A stretch of DNA of 64,000 nucleotides from Sphingopyxis sp. (GTDB lineage: Bacteria > Pseudomonadota > Alphaproteobacteria > Sphingomonadales > Sphingomonadaceae), in NCBI RefSeq assembly GCF_016704835.1, contig NZ_JADIZJ010000021.1:682001-746000 (forward strand). The letters run 5' to 3'. The position numbers and the translations under genes are program-made. The notes under the pieces were generated by a model, which was not told the origin of the DNA, did not search any database, and was given only the letters and a program-made list of their open reading frames with translations. Shown piece by piece: positions 54,162-64,000 of the stretch. How positions within the stretch are numbered: the stretch's first letter is position 1; each line of letters begins with the position of its first letter.

Positions 54162-54697
54162 CGATCCGCCGCAACGCCGCCGCAACCGCCTTCGCTGCCG
54201 TAGCGTTGCTGATCGGCGCCGTGGGCGCGCACGCTAAATCCGCCATCGCCGATCCGTTCGCTCGCGCCGATTCCAGCTTCTCGCCCGTTCCGCTCAACCA
54301 GCCCGCCGACCCTCAGGCGATCGGTCGACTGACCAACGGTGACGTCTGCAACGACGATGACGGCATCCCGTGCGAATGGCAGGATGATGCCGCCGTCGTC
54401 CATGTATTCGCTGGCAACGTGCTGGCGATCAAGCTGATGGAGCTTTCCGTCGCCGATGGACGCGATTTCGGCGCGCTCGGGATCGGGTCGGCGCGAAACC
54501 GCGGCGACGTGCTTGCCAATGTGCGCGCTTTTCTGCCCGAAATTTCGATCGACTGCCCCGCTCCCGGACAGGCCGGCGAAGGCGAGGCCATCGCGTCATG
54601 CGGCGGCTCGTTCGAAAACGGTGGCTGGATCAAATTGTTGTTCGGACCCGACAATCGGCTGACCAGCGCTCGCAACGATGCGTTTCAGATAAACTGA
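54158..54697 (+). CDS. Exported protein between aroA and cmk
   Basis: 179 residues; ATG overlaps the restored aroA stop, and its own TGA overlaps the cmk ATG. Signal peptide AATAFAAVALLIGAVGAHAK; mature part with acidic DVCNDDDGIPCEWQDD (two cysteines), ISIDCPAPGQAGEGE and a Gly-rich end with another cysteine. No family recognised. It is odd to find an exported protein inside this essential operon. Confidence 0.75.
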   Translation: MTIRRNAAATAFAAVALLIGAVGAHAKSAIADPFARADSSFSPVPLNQPADPQAIGRLTNGDVCNDDDGIPCEWQDDAAVVHVFAGNVLAIKLMELSVADGRDFGALGIGSARNRGDVLANVRAFLPEISIDCPAPGQAGEGEAIASCGGSFENGGWIKLLFGPDNRLTSARNDAFQIN

Positions 54698-55326
54698 TGA
54701 TTATCGCCGTCGATGGCCCGACCGCATCGGGAAAAGGCACCATTGCCCGCGCGCTCGCCGATCATTTCGGCCTGCCCGTCCTCGACACCGGGCTGCTGTA
54801 CCGCGCCGTCGGCTATCAGACGCAGCTCAATCATGGCGATGCCGACAACGCGGCAGATGCCCTTGCCGCCTGCGATTTTCCGGACAGCCTGCTCGACGAT
54901 CCCGCGCTCCGCTACGAAACAACCGGCGGTCTCGCCAGCCGGGTGTCGGTCCACCCGTCGGTCCGCGCCGCGCTGTTTCAGCGGCAGGTCGATTTTGCCA
55001 ACCAACCTGGCGGCGCCATCCTTGATGGGCGCGACATCGGCACCGTCATCGCGCCGCACGCCGACGCCAAGTTGTTCGTCACCGCCAGTCCTGACGTGCG
55101 CGCGCAGCGCCGCCATGCCGAAATGCTGTCGCGCGGCGTCGACGTGACCTTTGACGCCGTGCTTGCCGACGTCCACGCTCGCGATGCCCGCGACACTGGC
55201 CGCGCCGACGCGCCGCTGCTGCGCGCGCCCGACGCGATGCTGCTCGACAACAGCGACATGCCTCGCGACGCCGCGATTGCCGCGGCGATTGCGTTTGCCG
55301 AAGCGCGGCGAAACCGCCGCAGCTGA
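54697..55326 (+). CDS. cmk: Cytidylate kinase
   Basis: 209 residues. P-loop VDGPTASGKGTIARALA, DTGLLYRAVGYQ, ILDGRDIGTVIAPHA, RAQRRHAEML and ADVHARDARDTGRADAPL are all typical. Phosphorylates CMP and dCMP. Conserved neighbour of rpsA. Confidence 0.94.
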   Translation: MIIAVDGPTASGKGTIARALADHFGLPVLDTGLLYRAVGYQTQLNHGDADNAADALAACDFPDSLLDDPALRYETTGGLASRVSVHPSVRAALFQRQVDFANQPGGAILDGRDIGTVIAPHADAKLFVTASPDVRAQRRHAEMLSRGVDVTFDAVLADVHARDARDTGRADAPLLRAPDAMLLDNSDMPRDAAIAAAIAFAEARRNRRS

Positions 55327-55601
55327 ACGGGCTTTCCGCCTTGCGTTTGTGGGGTTTGCCGACTATAGGCGCCCGGTCCGACGGGCCTTTCAGCCGGTCG
55401 AGGCACGGACAACCGCCGCCCGCAACCGGGCGTCGGGCGTGGCGAGGCAATCTCGTCGCGCCCTTTCTGCTTTGCCCCTGCCCCGCCCGAACTGGTCCGA
55501 AGGATGTTCTGCATCGCATCCGGCGCGCAGGACAGATCGGCCATTAAGACCAGCGGAACCAACCGCTTGGCCGGAACAAATGAAGTAAGGAAATTATCTC
55601 T

Positions 55602-57316
55602 ATGGCCACTACGGCTTTCCCGACGCGCGACGATTTCGCCGCGATGCTCGACGAATCGCTTGGTGGTGCTGACGGCGGCTTTGAAGGCCGCGTCGTCAAG
55701 GGCACCGTCACCGCGATCGAAAACGACCTGGCAGTCATCGACATTGGTTTGAAGAGCGAAGGCCGCGTGCCGCTGCGCGAATTCGCCATGCCGGGCCAGA
55801 AGGCCGACATCAAGGTCGGTGACGAAGTCGAAGTCTATGTCGACCGCGTCGAAAACGCCAATGGCGAAACCATGCTGTCCCGCGATCGCGCCCGCCGCGA
55901 AGCCGCCTGGGACCGCCTGGAAGAAGAATTTAACAAGGAAAGCGCGTCGAAGGCGTGATCTTCGGCCGCGTCAAGGGCGGCTTCACCGTCGACCTCGGCG
56001 GCGCCGTGGCCTTCCTGCCCGGTTCGCAGGTCGATATCCGCCCGGTGCGCGACGTTGGCCCGCTGATGGACCTGCCGCAGCCGTTCCAGATCCTCAAGAT
56101 GGATCGCCGCCGCGGCAACATCGTAGTGTCGCGCCGCGCCATCCTCGAAGAAACGCGCGCCGAACAGCGCTCGGGCCTGATCCAGAACCTCGAAGAAGGC
56201 CAGATCATCGACGGCGCCGTCAAGAACATCACCGATTACGGTGCGTTCGTCGACCTCGGCGGCATCGACGGCCTGCTCCACGTCACCGACATGAGCTACA
56301 AGCGCGTCAACCACCCGAGCGAGGTCATCAACATCGGTGACACCGTCAAGGTACAGATCATCCGCATCAACCGCGACACCCAGCGCATCAGCCTGGGCAT
56401 GAAGCAGCTGGAAAGCGATCCGTGGGAAGGCGTCGCCGCCAAGTACCCCGTGGGCGCGAAGCTGTCGGGTACGGTCACGAACATCACCGATTATGGCGCG
56501 TTCGTCGAACTCGAAGCCGGCATCGAAGGTCTGGTCCACGTCAGCGAAATGTCGTGGACCAAGAAGAACGTCCACCCCGGCAAGATCGTTTCGACCAGCC
56601 AGGAAGTTGACGTCATCGTCCTCGAAGTCGACAGCGACAAGCGCCGCATCTCGCTCGGCCTCAAGCAGGCCCAGCAGAACCCGTGGGAAGGCTTCGCCGA
56701 CACCCACCCGGTGGGCTCGGTCGTCGAAGGCGAAGTCAAGAACGCGACCGAATTCGGCCTGTTCATCGGCCTGCCCGGCGACGTCGATGGCATGGTTCAC
56801 ATGTCGGATATCGCCTGGGGCATCTCGGGCGAAGAAGCCCTGCACCTCCACCGCAAGGGCGAGGCCGTGCAGGTCGTCGTGCTCGACGTCGATGTCGAGA
56901 AGGAACGCATCAGCCTTGGCATCAAGCAGCTTGAAAAGGGTGCTCCGGCCGTTGGCGGCGGCGCCGCAGCGGCTGCCGGTTCGGTGAAGAAGAATGATGT
57001 CGTCACCGTCACCGTCCTCGAAGTCCGCGACAACGGCCTCGAAGTCCAGGCGGGCGACGATGGCGCCACCGGCTTCATCAAGCGCGCCGATCTTGGCCGC
57101 GACCGCGACGAACAGCGGGCCGAGCGCTACCAGGTCGGCCAGAAGTTCGATGCGATGGTCATCGGCTTCGACCGCTCGAAAAAGCCGAACTTCTCGGTCA
57201 AGGCGATGCAGATCGCCGAAGAGAAGCAGGCCGTTGAACAATATGGTTCGTCGGACTCGGGTGCGTCGCTCGGCGACATCCTCGGCGAAGCTTTGAAAGC
57301 CGGCAAGAAAGATTAA
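55602..57316 (+). CDS. rpsA: 30S ribosomal protein S1, with an apparent one-base frameshift
   Basis: Six S1 (OB-fold) repeats; repeats 3-5 are clear as ITDYGAFVDLGGIDGLLHV, ITDYGAFVELEAGIEGLVHV and ATEFGLFIGLPGDVDGMVHM. The first part ends falsely after NKESASKA because one C is missing at 55944 (GAAAGCGCGTC for GAAAGCCGCGTC); adding it gives NKESRVEGVIFGRVKGGFTV and an intact frame of 571 residues. S1 is essential for translation of most mRNAs, so a true frameshift would be lethal; read it as a sequencing error. Followed by a strong terminator. Confidence 0.92.
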
Positions 57317-57344
57317 TTTCAAACTTGCATAGCGAAACGAACGA

Positions 57345-57380
57345 AAAGGCCCGTAGAGTGTCCCTCTGCGGGCCTTTTTC
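57345..57380 (+). terminator. Rho-independent terminator after rpsA
   Basis: AAAGGCCCGTAGAG (57345-57358), loop of five, CTCTGCGGGCCTTT (57364-57377), then a T-run. Fourteen pairs with one G-U. Separates rpsA from ihfB. Confidence 0.9.
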
Positions 57381-57522
57381 TTTCGGTGATATATTTTGAC
57401 CAGACAGTGATTCGTGATACCTTCGGCGCGCGTTGGGAGGGGTCTCACGCAAAAAAGATGGGCCGGTAACGACCGGACGCCTGCTTCGGCAGGAAATGCG
57501 TGGCTTATACTAGGGGAAGCAA

Positions 57523-57801
57523 ATGATCCGGTCAGAACTGGTTCAAAAGATCGCGAGCGAAAACAGCGATTTGCGCGTCGATGAAGTCGAACGCATCGTG
57601 GACACGTTTTTCGATTCCATCGTCGATCAGCTGGCGGCCGGGGGCCGTGTCGAGCTGCGCGGCTTCGGAGCGTTCTCGACGCGTTCGCGCGAATCGCGCA
57701 CCGGTCGCAATCCGCGCACCGGCGCCTCGGTCGATGTGAAGGCGAAAAATGTGCCTTATTTCAAACCCGGCAAGGAAATGCGCGAGCGCCTGAACGACTG
57801 A
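57523..57801 (+). CDS. ihfB: Integration host factor, beta subunit
   Basis: 92 residues. HU/IHF fold with MIRSELVQKIA, RVELRGFGAFSTRSRESRTGRNPRTG (the DNA-binding arm with GRNPRTG) and KNVPYFKPGKEMRERLN. IhfB is normally next to rpsA; the IHF alpha partner is elsewhere. Bends DNA in the nucleoid. Confidence 0.93.
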   Translation: MIRSELVQKIASENSDLRVDEVERIVDTFFDSIVDQLAAGGRVELRGFGAFSTRSRESRTGRNPRTGASVDVKAKNVPYFKPGKEMRERLND

Positions 57802-57957
57802 ATCCGTCGTCGATCGATCACCGGTCCGGGCGCTGACGTTAAGTTTCGCCCGGTTTCGGTCCAAATATTTCCTATCGTCTGCAATCCGCGCCGACTACAA
57901 GGTGCGCATTCGGCTGAGCGATGGCTTTGCCGCGCGGCAACACGGCACCGCACCCGA

Positions 57958-58725
57958 TCAGTTCTTGAGCCGATACCCGGTCCGGAACATCCAGAAGATC
58001 ACGCCCAGACACAGCGCAAAGAACAGCGCGACCGCGGCGATACTCACGTCAAACCCGACATCGCCTTGCCCGAAAAAGGTCCATCGGAAGCCGCTGATCA
58101 GATAGACGACGGGGTTGAACAAGGTGACCGTGCGCCATGCCGCGGGCAGCATGTCGAGCGAATAAAACGCGCCGCCCAAGAAGGTGAGCGGATAGATCAC
58201 GAGCATCGGGATCACCTGCAACTGCTCGAAGCTCTGCGCCCAGATGCCGATGATGAAACCGAACAGGCAAAATGTGACTGCCATCAGCAGCATGAAGCCG
58301 AACATCAGCAGCGGATGCACAACCTGGACATCGACGAACAGATGCGCGGTCGCGAAGATGATCGTCCCGATGATGACCGATTTCGTCGCCGCCGCCCCGA
58401 CATAGGCGATAACCGTCTCCAGCGGCGACAGCGGCGCCGACAGCATCTCGTAAATCGTCCCGGTCCATTTCGGCATATAGATGCCGAACGAGGCGTTGCT
58501 GATGCTTTCGGTGAACATCGTCAGCATCATCAGCCCCGGCACGATGAAGGCGCCGTAAGGCACCCCGCCGACCTCGCTCATCCGGCCGCCGATCGCCGAT
58601 CCGAACACGACGAAGTATAGCGCCGTGGTAATGACGGGCAGCGCCAGGCTGGTCCAGACGGTGCGCCGGAAGCGCGCCAGTTCGAACGCATAGATCGCGC
58701 GTACGCCGCGCCAGTTCGCGGTCAT
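57958..58725 (-). CDS. ABC-2 type transporter permease (YadH-like)
   Basis: 255 residues with six membrane segments (about 25-45, 60-80, 105-130, 140-160, 172-190, 225-248). The family motif PLTFLGGAFYSLDMLPAAWRTV is clear. Works with the ATP-binding protein encoded just upstream, whose stop it overlaps. Such YadGH-like exporters have unknown cargo. Confidence 0.9.
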   Translation of the reverse strand: MTANWRGVRAIYAFELARFRRTVWTSLALPVITTALYFVVFGSAIGGRMSEVGGVPYGAFIVPGLMMLTMFTESISNASFGIYMPKWTGTIYEMLSAPLSPLETVIAYVGAAATKSVIIGTIIFATAHLFVDVQVVHPLLMFGFMLLMAVTFCLFGFIIGIWAQSFEQLQVIPMLVIYPLTFLGGAFYSLDMLPAAWRTVTLFNPVVYLISGFRWTFFGQGDVGFDVSIAAVALFFALCLGVIFWMFRTGYRLKN

Positions 58726-59660
58726 CCGGCCTCTCCCTTGGTTTCATGCACCAACCCGACGAATATATCCTCGAGCGAGCTTTGCTTGGTGTGCAGATCC
58801 TTGAATGCGACCCCGATATCGCTCATCCGCCGCAGCAGCGAGGGCACTCCGGTCGCCTCGGCCTGGCTGTCGAATTCATAGACGAGCTCATGCCCGTCAC
58901 CCGCCAGCGCAAGCTTCCAGTCGGCCAGCTCCGCCGGCACCGCATCAAGCGGTTCGGCGAGGTTGAGCGTCAGCGTCTTGCGTCCCAGTTTCTTGATCAG
59001 CGCATGCTTTTCCTCGACCAGAATCAGCCGACCCTTGCTGATCACCCCCACGCGATCGGCCATTTCCTCCGCCTCTTCGATATAATGGGTGGTCAGGATG
59101 ATCGTCACGCCGCGCTCACGCAGCCCGTGGACCATCTGCCACATGTCGCGGCGCAACTCGACATCGACCCCCGCAGTCGGTTCGTCGAGAAACAGGATTT
59201 GGGGCTCATGGGACAGCGCTTTGGCGATCATCACGCGGCGCTTCATGCCCCCTGACAATTCCATGATCTTCGAATCGCGCTTGTCCCATAGCGACAGGTC
59301 GCGCAGCAATTGCTCGATGAAAGCAGCATCGCTGGGTTTGCCGAACAGTCCGCGCGAAAAACGGACCGTCGCCAGCACGGTTTCGAACGCATCGGTGTGC
59401 AGTTCCTGCGGCACCAGCCCAATCATTGTGCGCGCCGCGCGATAGTCGCGGGCATGATCACGCCCCGCCACGGTCACCGTCCCCGCGCTGGCTGTAACGA
59501 TGCCGCAGACGATGCTGATCAACGTCGTCTTGCCCGCGCCATTCGGCCCGAGCAGGGCGAAAATCTCGCCCTTGTTGATCGAAAGATCGACATCGCTGAG
59601 CGCTATGTGTCCGCTTTTATACGTCTTCCCGAGGCCGGAAATTTCAAGAACTGCTGTCAT
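58722..59660 (-). CDS. ABC transporter ATP-binding protein (YadG-like)
   Basis: 312 residues. Walker A LLGPNGAGKTTLIS, Q-loop LVPQELHTD, signature MELSGGMKRRVMIAKAL, Walker B ILFLDEPTAGVD and H-loop LTTHYIEE. C-terminal extension (about 225-312) as in drug or polysaccharide exporter subunits. The permease gene overlaps its stop by four bases. Confidence 0.92.
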   Translation of the reverse strand: MTAVLEISGLGKTYKSGHIALSDVDLSINKGEIFALLGPNGAGKTTLISIVCGIVTASAGTVTVAGRDHARDYRAARTMIGLVPQELHTDAFETVLATVRFSRGLFGKPSDAAFIEQLLRDLSLWDKRDSKIMELSGGMKRRVMIAKALSHEPQILFLDEPTAGVDVELRRDMWQMVHGLRERGVTIILTTHYIEEAEEMADRVGVISKGRLILVEEKHALIKKLGRKTLTLNLAEPLDAVPAELADWKLALAGDGHELVYEFDSQAEATGVPSLLRRMSDIGVAFKDLHTKQSSLEDIFVGLVHETKGEAG

Positions 59661-59750
59661 ATCCAGCGGTCTAGCCGAGCGACAATGCCGGGTGAAGCGG
59701 CAAACATCGCTTGACCTGAATCAACCCATCGGCTTGACCTGCTGCGCCGT

Positions 59751-59836
59751 GCGGACGTGGCGAAATCGGTAGACGCAGCAGACTTAAAATCTGCCGGCCT
59801 AGTGTCATGCGGGTTCAAGTCCCGCCGTCCGCACCA
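59751..59836 (+). tRNA. tRNA-Leu(UAA)
   Basis: 86 bases with CCA: acceptor GCGGACG with CGTCCGC, anticodon stem GCAGA/TCTGC with loop CTTAAAA (anticodon UAA), long variable arm, T-arm GCGGG-TTCAAGT-CCCGC. Reads UUA and, by wobble, UUG. Confidence 0.95.
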
Positions 59837-59883
59837 GCATTGCGATCGGCTTTGTTGATCGCCCCGGATGACCACTTCCGGTT

Positions 59884-61418
59884 TTGCGCGGCATGTCTAT
59901 GATGGCGGCGATGCTACCGCCAACACACAGACCGAAGGGCAGCAGGCTGATCGCCGTCGCGGCTGGCCTGTTCCTGCTCACCCTGGGCAGTTGCGGCCTG
60001 TTCGGCGAACGCGGGCCAGTGAAAATCGCCGCAATGGGGCGGCTCAATCCCGCGGCCACCCCCCTGGCCGGCGAATTGTCCGCCGCCAATGCAGCGCTGC
60101 TCGATGCCACGTCGCAGGGGCTCGTCGGCTATGATGGCCAAGGACAGATCGACACCGGCCTTGCCGATCGCTGGACCGTTACAACCGACGGCAGGAGTTA
60201 TATTTTCCGGCTCCGCGAAGCCAATGGTCCAACGGTCGCAAGGTGACGGCGCAGGATGTCGCGGCGATCCTGCGCACTTACCTCGCCACCGCGAGCCGCC
60301 ATGTTCTGAAAAGCGATTTTCCCGAGATCGAGACGATCAAAGCAATGACCGAAACGGTCATCGAAATTCGCCTGTCGGTGCCGCAGCCCGCGATCCTCGA
60401 GCTGCTCGCGCAACCTTCGATGGCAATCGTCAACAAAGGCATGGGCTGGGGACCGATGCGGGCGCGAAAAATGGGCCGCGCCATCCTCCTCTCCCCAGTC
60501 CCGGACCCGCTCGCAGAAAACCCGGAAGCTGCCGAAGCCGCCGCCAACGACCCTGCCGCGTCGATTGAACTCGTTGGCACGTCACCCGCCGGGGCGTTGG
60601 CCCGGTTCAAGAACGGCTATGCCGACGGCGTCATCGGCGGCCGGTTTTCCACCCTCCCCTATTTCGCCGCATCGAATATCGCCCGGTCGCGACTGGTGGT
60701 CGATCCTGTCCCGGGCCTGTTCGGATTGAGTTTCGTTCGCGCCGAAGGCTTTCTGGCGACCGACACCAATCGCGATGCTCTGGCCCGCGCCATCCGGCGC
60801 GAGCGACTCGTCGATGCTTTTGGGCTGGAGGAGTGGCAGGAACAGCTGACGCTCCGCCCTGCGGTCCATACGCGCGACGGCGGACCGACGCCGATGCTGC
60901 CGACGTGGGCGGACTATGACGATGCGTCGCGGCAGACGCAGGCCAGACGCGTCGTCGACGCTTGGCGCGCGGCGGGGCGCGAGATCGATCCGATCCGCAT
61001 CGCCGTACCCGACTCGCCGGGCGGACGCATCCTCTTTGCCTATGTCGCCGCCGATTTCGTGGCGATCGGCGTCCCCAGTCGCCGCGTCACCATGTCATCG
61101 GCCGCCGATCTCAGGTTGATCGATGAAGTTGCCCCCAATGACGATCCGCTATGGGCGCTGCGCCGTCTGTCGTGCCGGCGCGACACGCTGTGCAATCGCG
61201 AAGCCCAAGTGCTGATCGAGCAAACGATGCGCAACATCGATGTCGGTCAGCGCGCCGAACAGCTTATTGAAGCCGAAGTCGTCCTTACCCGCTACACCCC
61301 CTTCATTCCGCTCGCCACGCCGCTGCGCTGGTCGGTTGCGGCACAGCGGCTGACCGGCCTGCGCCCCAACACCCGCGCTCAACACCCATTGAATCATATG
61401 ATCAGCGCTCCCAACTAA
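59884..61418 (+). CDS. ABC transporter substrate-binding lipoprotein (SBP family 5-like), with an apparent one-base frameshift
   Basis: Lipoprotein signal with lipobox LTLGSCG, then PVKIAAMGRLNP, DGQGQIDTGLADRW and SYIFRLREAN. At 60225 the sequence reads CCAATGGTCC; one more T gives REANWSNGRKVTAQDVAAILRTYL, the usual 'WSNGRKVTA' of the peptide/nickel binder family, and an open frame of 511 residues. Later RARKMGRAILLS and a C-terminal lobe. The start could also be a later ATG (SMMAAM). Probably binds an oligopeptide or nickel-like ligand; no permease nearby. Frameshift probably artefactual. Confidence 0.78.
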
Positions 61419-61434
61419 ACCGCTGGCGTCGATC

Positions 61435-61881
61435 GTGGCGCTTTATGAAAGCACGCTCATGGCCCCCACGCCGCCCAATCCCGACGCCATTTTCGACGCG
61501 CTGATCCAGAATCGCACCGACCCCGCGGCGCTGCGCAAGCGGGTCGAAACGCTGGAAATCCTTCTCGAGCGCAGTTTTGTCATTCCCGGCATCAACCGTC
61601 CGGTCGGGCTCGATGCGATCGTCGGGCTGGTGCCGGTGGTCGGCGACGTCATTGCCGGCCTGATGGGCGCCTATCTGATCTGGGAAGCGCGCAATCTGGG
61701 CATGCCGAAGTGGAAGCTGTGGCGGATGGCGGGCAATCTGGGCGTCGACACCGCGCTCGGCGCCATTCCCCTCGTCGGCGATGCATTCGACTTGTTCTTC
61801 CGCTCGAACACACGCAACCTCAAGATCATCAAGCGCCACCTCGACAAGCATCACCCCGGTACGATCATAATCGATCAATAA
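61435..61881 (+). CDS. DUF4112 membrane protein
   Basis: 148 residues from a GTG at 61435; an ATG at 61459 is an alternative. Conserved core RPVGLDAIVGLVPVVGDVIAG and GNLGVDTALGAIPLVGDAFD FL-type repeat typical of DUF4112, a small family with two hydrophobic hairpins. Role unknown. Confidence 0.85.
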   Translation: MALYESTLMAPTPPNPDAIFDALIQNRTDPAALRKRVETLEILLERSFVIPGINRPVGLDAIVGLVPVVGDVIAGLMGAYLIWEARNLGMPKWKLWRMAGNLGVDTALGAIPLVGDAFDLFFRSNTRNLKIIKRHLDKHHPGTIIIDQ

Positions 61882-61886
61882 CCCTT

Positions 61887-61980
61887 CTCGTCATTGCGAG
61901 GAGTTAAGCGACGCGGCAAAACCAACCTGGATTGGTCAGCCCACGGCCGCCTTCCGCCCGCTTCGCTCGCCGTGACGAAG
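61887..61980. repeat. Intergenic repeat element (GTCATTGCGAGGAG type)
   Basis: Starts CGTCATTGCGAGGAGTTAAG and ends CTTCGCTCGCCGTGACGAAG, an imperfect inverted repeat of roughly 95 bases overall. This kind of palindromic repeat is scattered in alphaproteobacterial genomes. A truncated relative seems to lie at 17636-17660. Confidence 0.6.
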
Positions 61981-62055
61981 CATGGGGTAGAGCCTTCCCC
62001 TCCGGTGTCTGATGATGCTAGCACAGCGTTACCACGCCCCAAGGGAGACATATTG

Positions 62056-64000
62056 ATGATCCGCGCCAGCCTTGCCGCGCTTGCCCTCAGCTGTTCGTTT
62101 ACTGCCGTTGCCGTTGCCCAGGAATCCGATGCCTATCTGTGGCTCGAGGACATCGAGGGCACAAAGGCCCTCGATTGGGTTCAACGAGAAAACGCCGCTA
62201 CCGACCAGTTGATCCTCGGCCGCCCGGGTTTTGAAGCCGACCGCAAGCGTGCCCGCGATATCCTCGACGACGATCGCCAGATCGCGATGCCCGGCGAGGT
62301 GATGGGAGACATGATCACCAATTTCTGGCGCGACGCCGCCAATCCGCGGGGGCTGTGGCGGCAAAGTCCGCTCGATGCCTATCTGGCGGGCAAGCCCGTA
62401 TGGACGACGCTGATCGACGTCGACGCGCTGGGCAAGGCGGAAAAGCAAAGCTGGGTGTGGCACGGCGCCGACTGCCTCGCGCCCGCCTACACCCGCTGCC
62501 TGGTGTCGCTCAGCCCCGGGGGCACCGATTCGGACATCGTGCGTGAATGGGACCGCACGACCAAAAGCTTCGTCGATGGCGGTTTCGCCCTGCCGCAAGC
62601 CAAGAGCAGCGTGACATGGGAAAATGCCGACACCTTGCTCGTCGCCACCGACTATGGCGCGGGCAGCATGACCGCGTCGGGTTACCCGCGCATTGTCAAA
62701 CGCTGGAAACGCGGCACCCCGCTGACCTCGGCCGAAACCGTGGCGGAGGGCGAAGCCGAAGACGTCGGCATGAATGTCTTTGCCCTTACCGACCGCGACA
62801 AACGCTGGCCGATGATCAGCCGCGGCAAGACATTTTACACCGCCGACATCAAGCTGCCGAACGTCGACGCCTCGCGCTATATCTCGACCATCATCCCCGA
62901 CACCGCCAGCATCCGCGACGTCATCGACGGCCAGCTGGTGATCTTTCTCAACCAGGATTGGGCGAACATCCCCGCCGGCTCGCTCGTCTCGCTGTCGCTC
63001 GCCGACATGTCCGCCGGCCGTCAGGTACCAATCGTCACCGCGATGACCCCGACCAAGGCGCAGGCGATCGAGAATGTCTCGGCGACCGACAATATCCTGT
63101 GGGTCAAAGCTCTCGACGATGTCGAGGGCAAATTGTTCGCGCTGCGCCGCGATCCCAAGACCGGCAAATGGAGCCAGAACGAAGTGCCGCTGGCCGCCAA
63201 CGCCACGGTCGGCATCGCCGGGACGATCAGCAAGCGCGACGTCGTGCTGGCGACCGCCGAAACGTTGCTGATGCCGCCAACGCTGTACGCGGTATCCGAC
63301 GACCAGGCGCCGCAGCCAGTGCAGACCCTGCCCGCGACCTTCGATGCCAAGGATATGACGGTCGAGAAACGCTTCGCGACGTCGAAGGATGGCACCAAAA
63401 TCCCCTATTTCCTTGTCCGCAAAACGGGCGCAACCGGTCCCGTTCCGGCGCTTGTTCACGCCTACGGCGGGTTCCGCGCCGCACAGACCCCGGGCTATCT
63501 CACCGGCCAGCCGTACCGCGCCGGACCGCTCGGCCTGTTCTGGGTCGAGGACGGCAACGCCTATGTCCTCGCCAACATCCGCGGCGGCGGTGAATATGGC
63601 CCCGCCTGGCATCAGGCGGCGCTGCGCGAAAAGCGTCAGAACAGCTTCGACGATCTCCACGCTGTCGCGGAGGATCTGGTCGCTACCGGGGTCAGTGCCA
63701 AGGGCAAGGTCGCGATTTCGGGGCGCTCCAATGGCGGCGTCCTGGTCGGCGCCGCAATGACCCAGCGCCCCGACCTTTATGGCGCGGTGATCTCGGCTCG
63801 CCGATCAAGGATATGTGGCGGTACGACAAGATGCTCGCCGGCGCCTCATGGGTCGCCGAATATGGCGACCCTGATGTGCCGGAGGATTGGGCCTTCCTGT
63901 CGAAATATTCGCCGTATCAGGCGCTGCGCAAGGGCGTGAGATATCCGCCGATCTTCCTTTACCTCTCGACCAAGGACGACCGCGTCCACCCCGGCCACGC
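62056..64000 (+). CDS. Prolyl oligopeptidase family serine peptidase (S9), partial and with an apparent one-base frameshift
   Basis: Starts at the ATG at 62056 (GGGAG ahead) with a signal peptide ending AVAQ. Propeller domain (about 25-440) then a catalytic domain: VHAYGGFRAAQTP, ANIRGGGEYG and nucleophile Ser in ISGRSNGGVLVGA. At 63797 one C is missing (TCGGCTCGCC for TCGGCCTCGCC); restored, the frame continues ASPIKDMWRYDKMLAGASWV and reaches STKDDRVHPGHA (catalytic Asp) at the window edge. The catalytic His would be just beyond. Periplasmic peptidase of short proline peptides, by family. Confidence 0.88.

Noticed and set aside
55835..57448. 537-codon open frame opposite rpsA
   Set aside because: Shadow of the strongly biased rpsA codon use; no ribosome site or family motifs.
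1..64000. CRISPR arrays
   Set aside because: No evenly spaced direct repeats seen on either strand; all repeated units found are palindromes or coding repeats.

Overview
The window looks like a chromosomal segment of a high-GC alphaproteobacterium of the order Sphingomonadales, most likely Sphingopyxis or a close relative. Evidence: a cobA-DUF2849-cysI-DUF934-cysH sulfur operon, the aroA-cmk-rpsA-ihfB order, a TIGR02300 protein, UPF0262, DUF4112, and REP-like GC-rich palindromes between genes. The genus is inferred from gene content and style, not from a marker search.

Positions 1 to about 16347 are the right-hand part of an integrative element. It ends in a tyrosine integrase (14950-16299) beside a host tRNA-Leu that is cut at its anticodon loop (remnant 16348-16387). 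Inside the element lie an ArdC-type antirestriction gene running off the left edge; a minus-strand defence operon reading Fic (DUF4172) > MmeI-like type IIL restriction-modification enzyme > giant SF1 helicase with a Vsr-like nuclease > decayed DUF262-HNH-AlbA gene; a plus-strand run of four tiny polyproline peptide genes (13377-13939) facing a three-helix membrane protein; and a complete tRNA-Leu(CAA) that would replace the one the element broke. The tandem PKAPP/polyproline micro-genes with their membrane-protein neighbour are my best candidate for an undescribed system.

From 16400 onward the content is ordinary chromosome: an AI-2E-type permease, coniferyl-aldehyde-type dehydrogenase, thiolase, small exported proteins, a 2-hydroxyacid dehydrogenase, nitronate monooxygenase, glycosyltransferase plus hydrolase, astD, the siroheme/sulfite reduction operon, dnaB, a run UPF0262-GH25-cdd-dcd, DoxX, an acyl-lipid pair, an OmpR-type two-component system, EF-hand protein, FKBP isomerase, dinB, prfC, enoyl-CoA hydratase, Rrf2 regulator, aroA-cmk-rpsA-ihfB, an ABC-2 exporter, a binding-protein lipoprotein and a prolyl oligopeptidase running off the right edge. 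Four tRNA genes are intact (Leu-CAA, Gly-UCC, Ala-GGC, Leu-UAA).

Two cross-cutting points. A palindrome TTTACGT-N2-ACGTAA sits just before two acyl-CoA-type transcription units and looks like a shared operator. And six genes, including essential rpsA and aroA and also dcd, carry what looks like the loss of exactly one base, usually in a short C run; this is more likely a sequencing or assembly problem than six real mutations.
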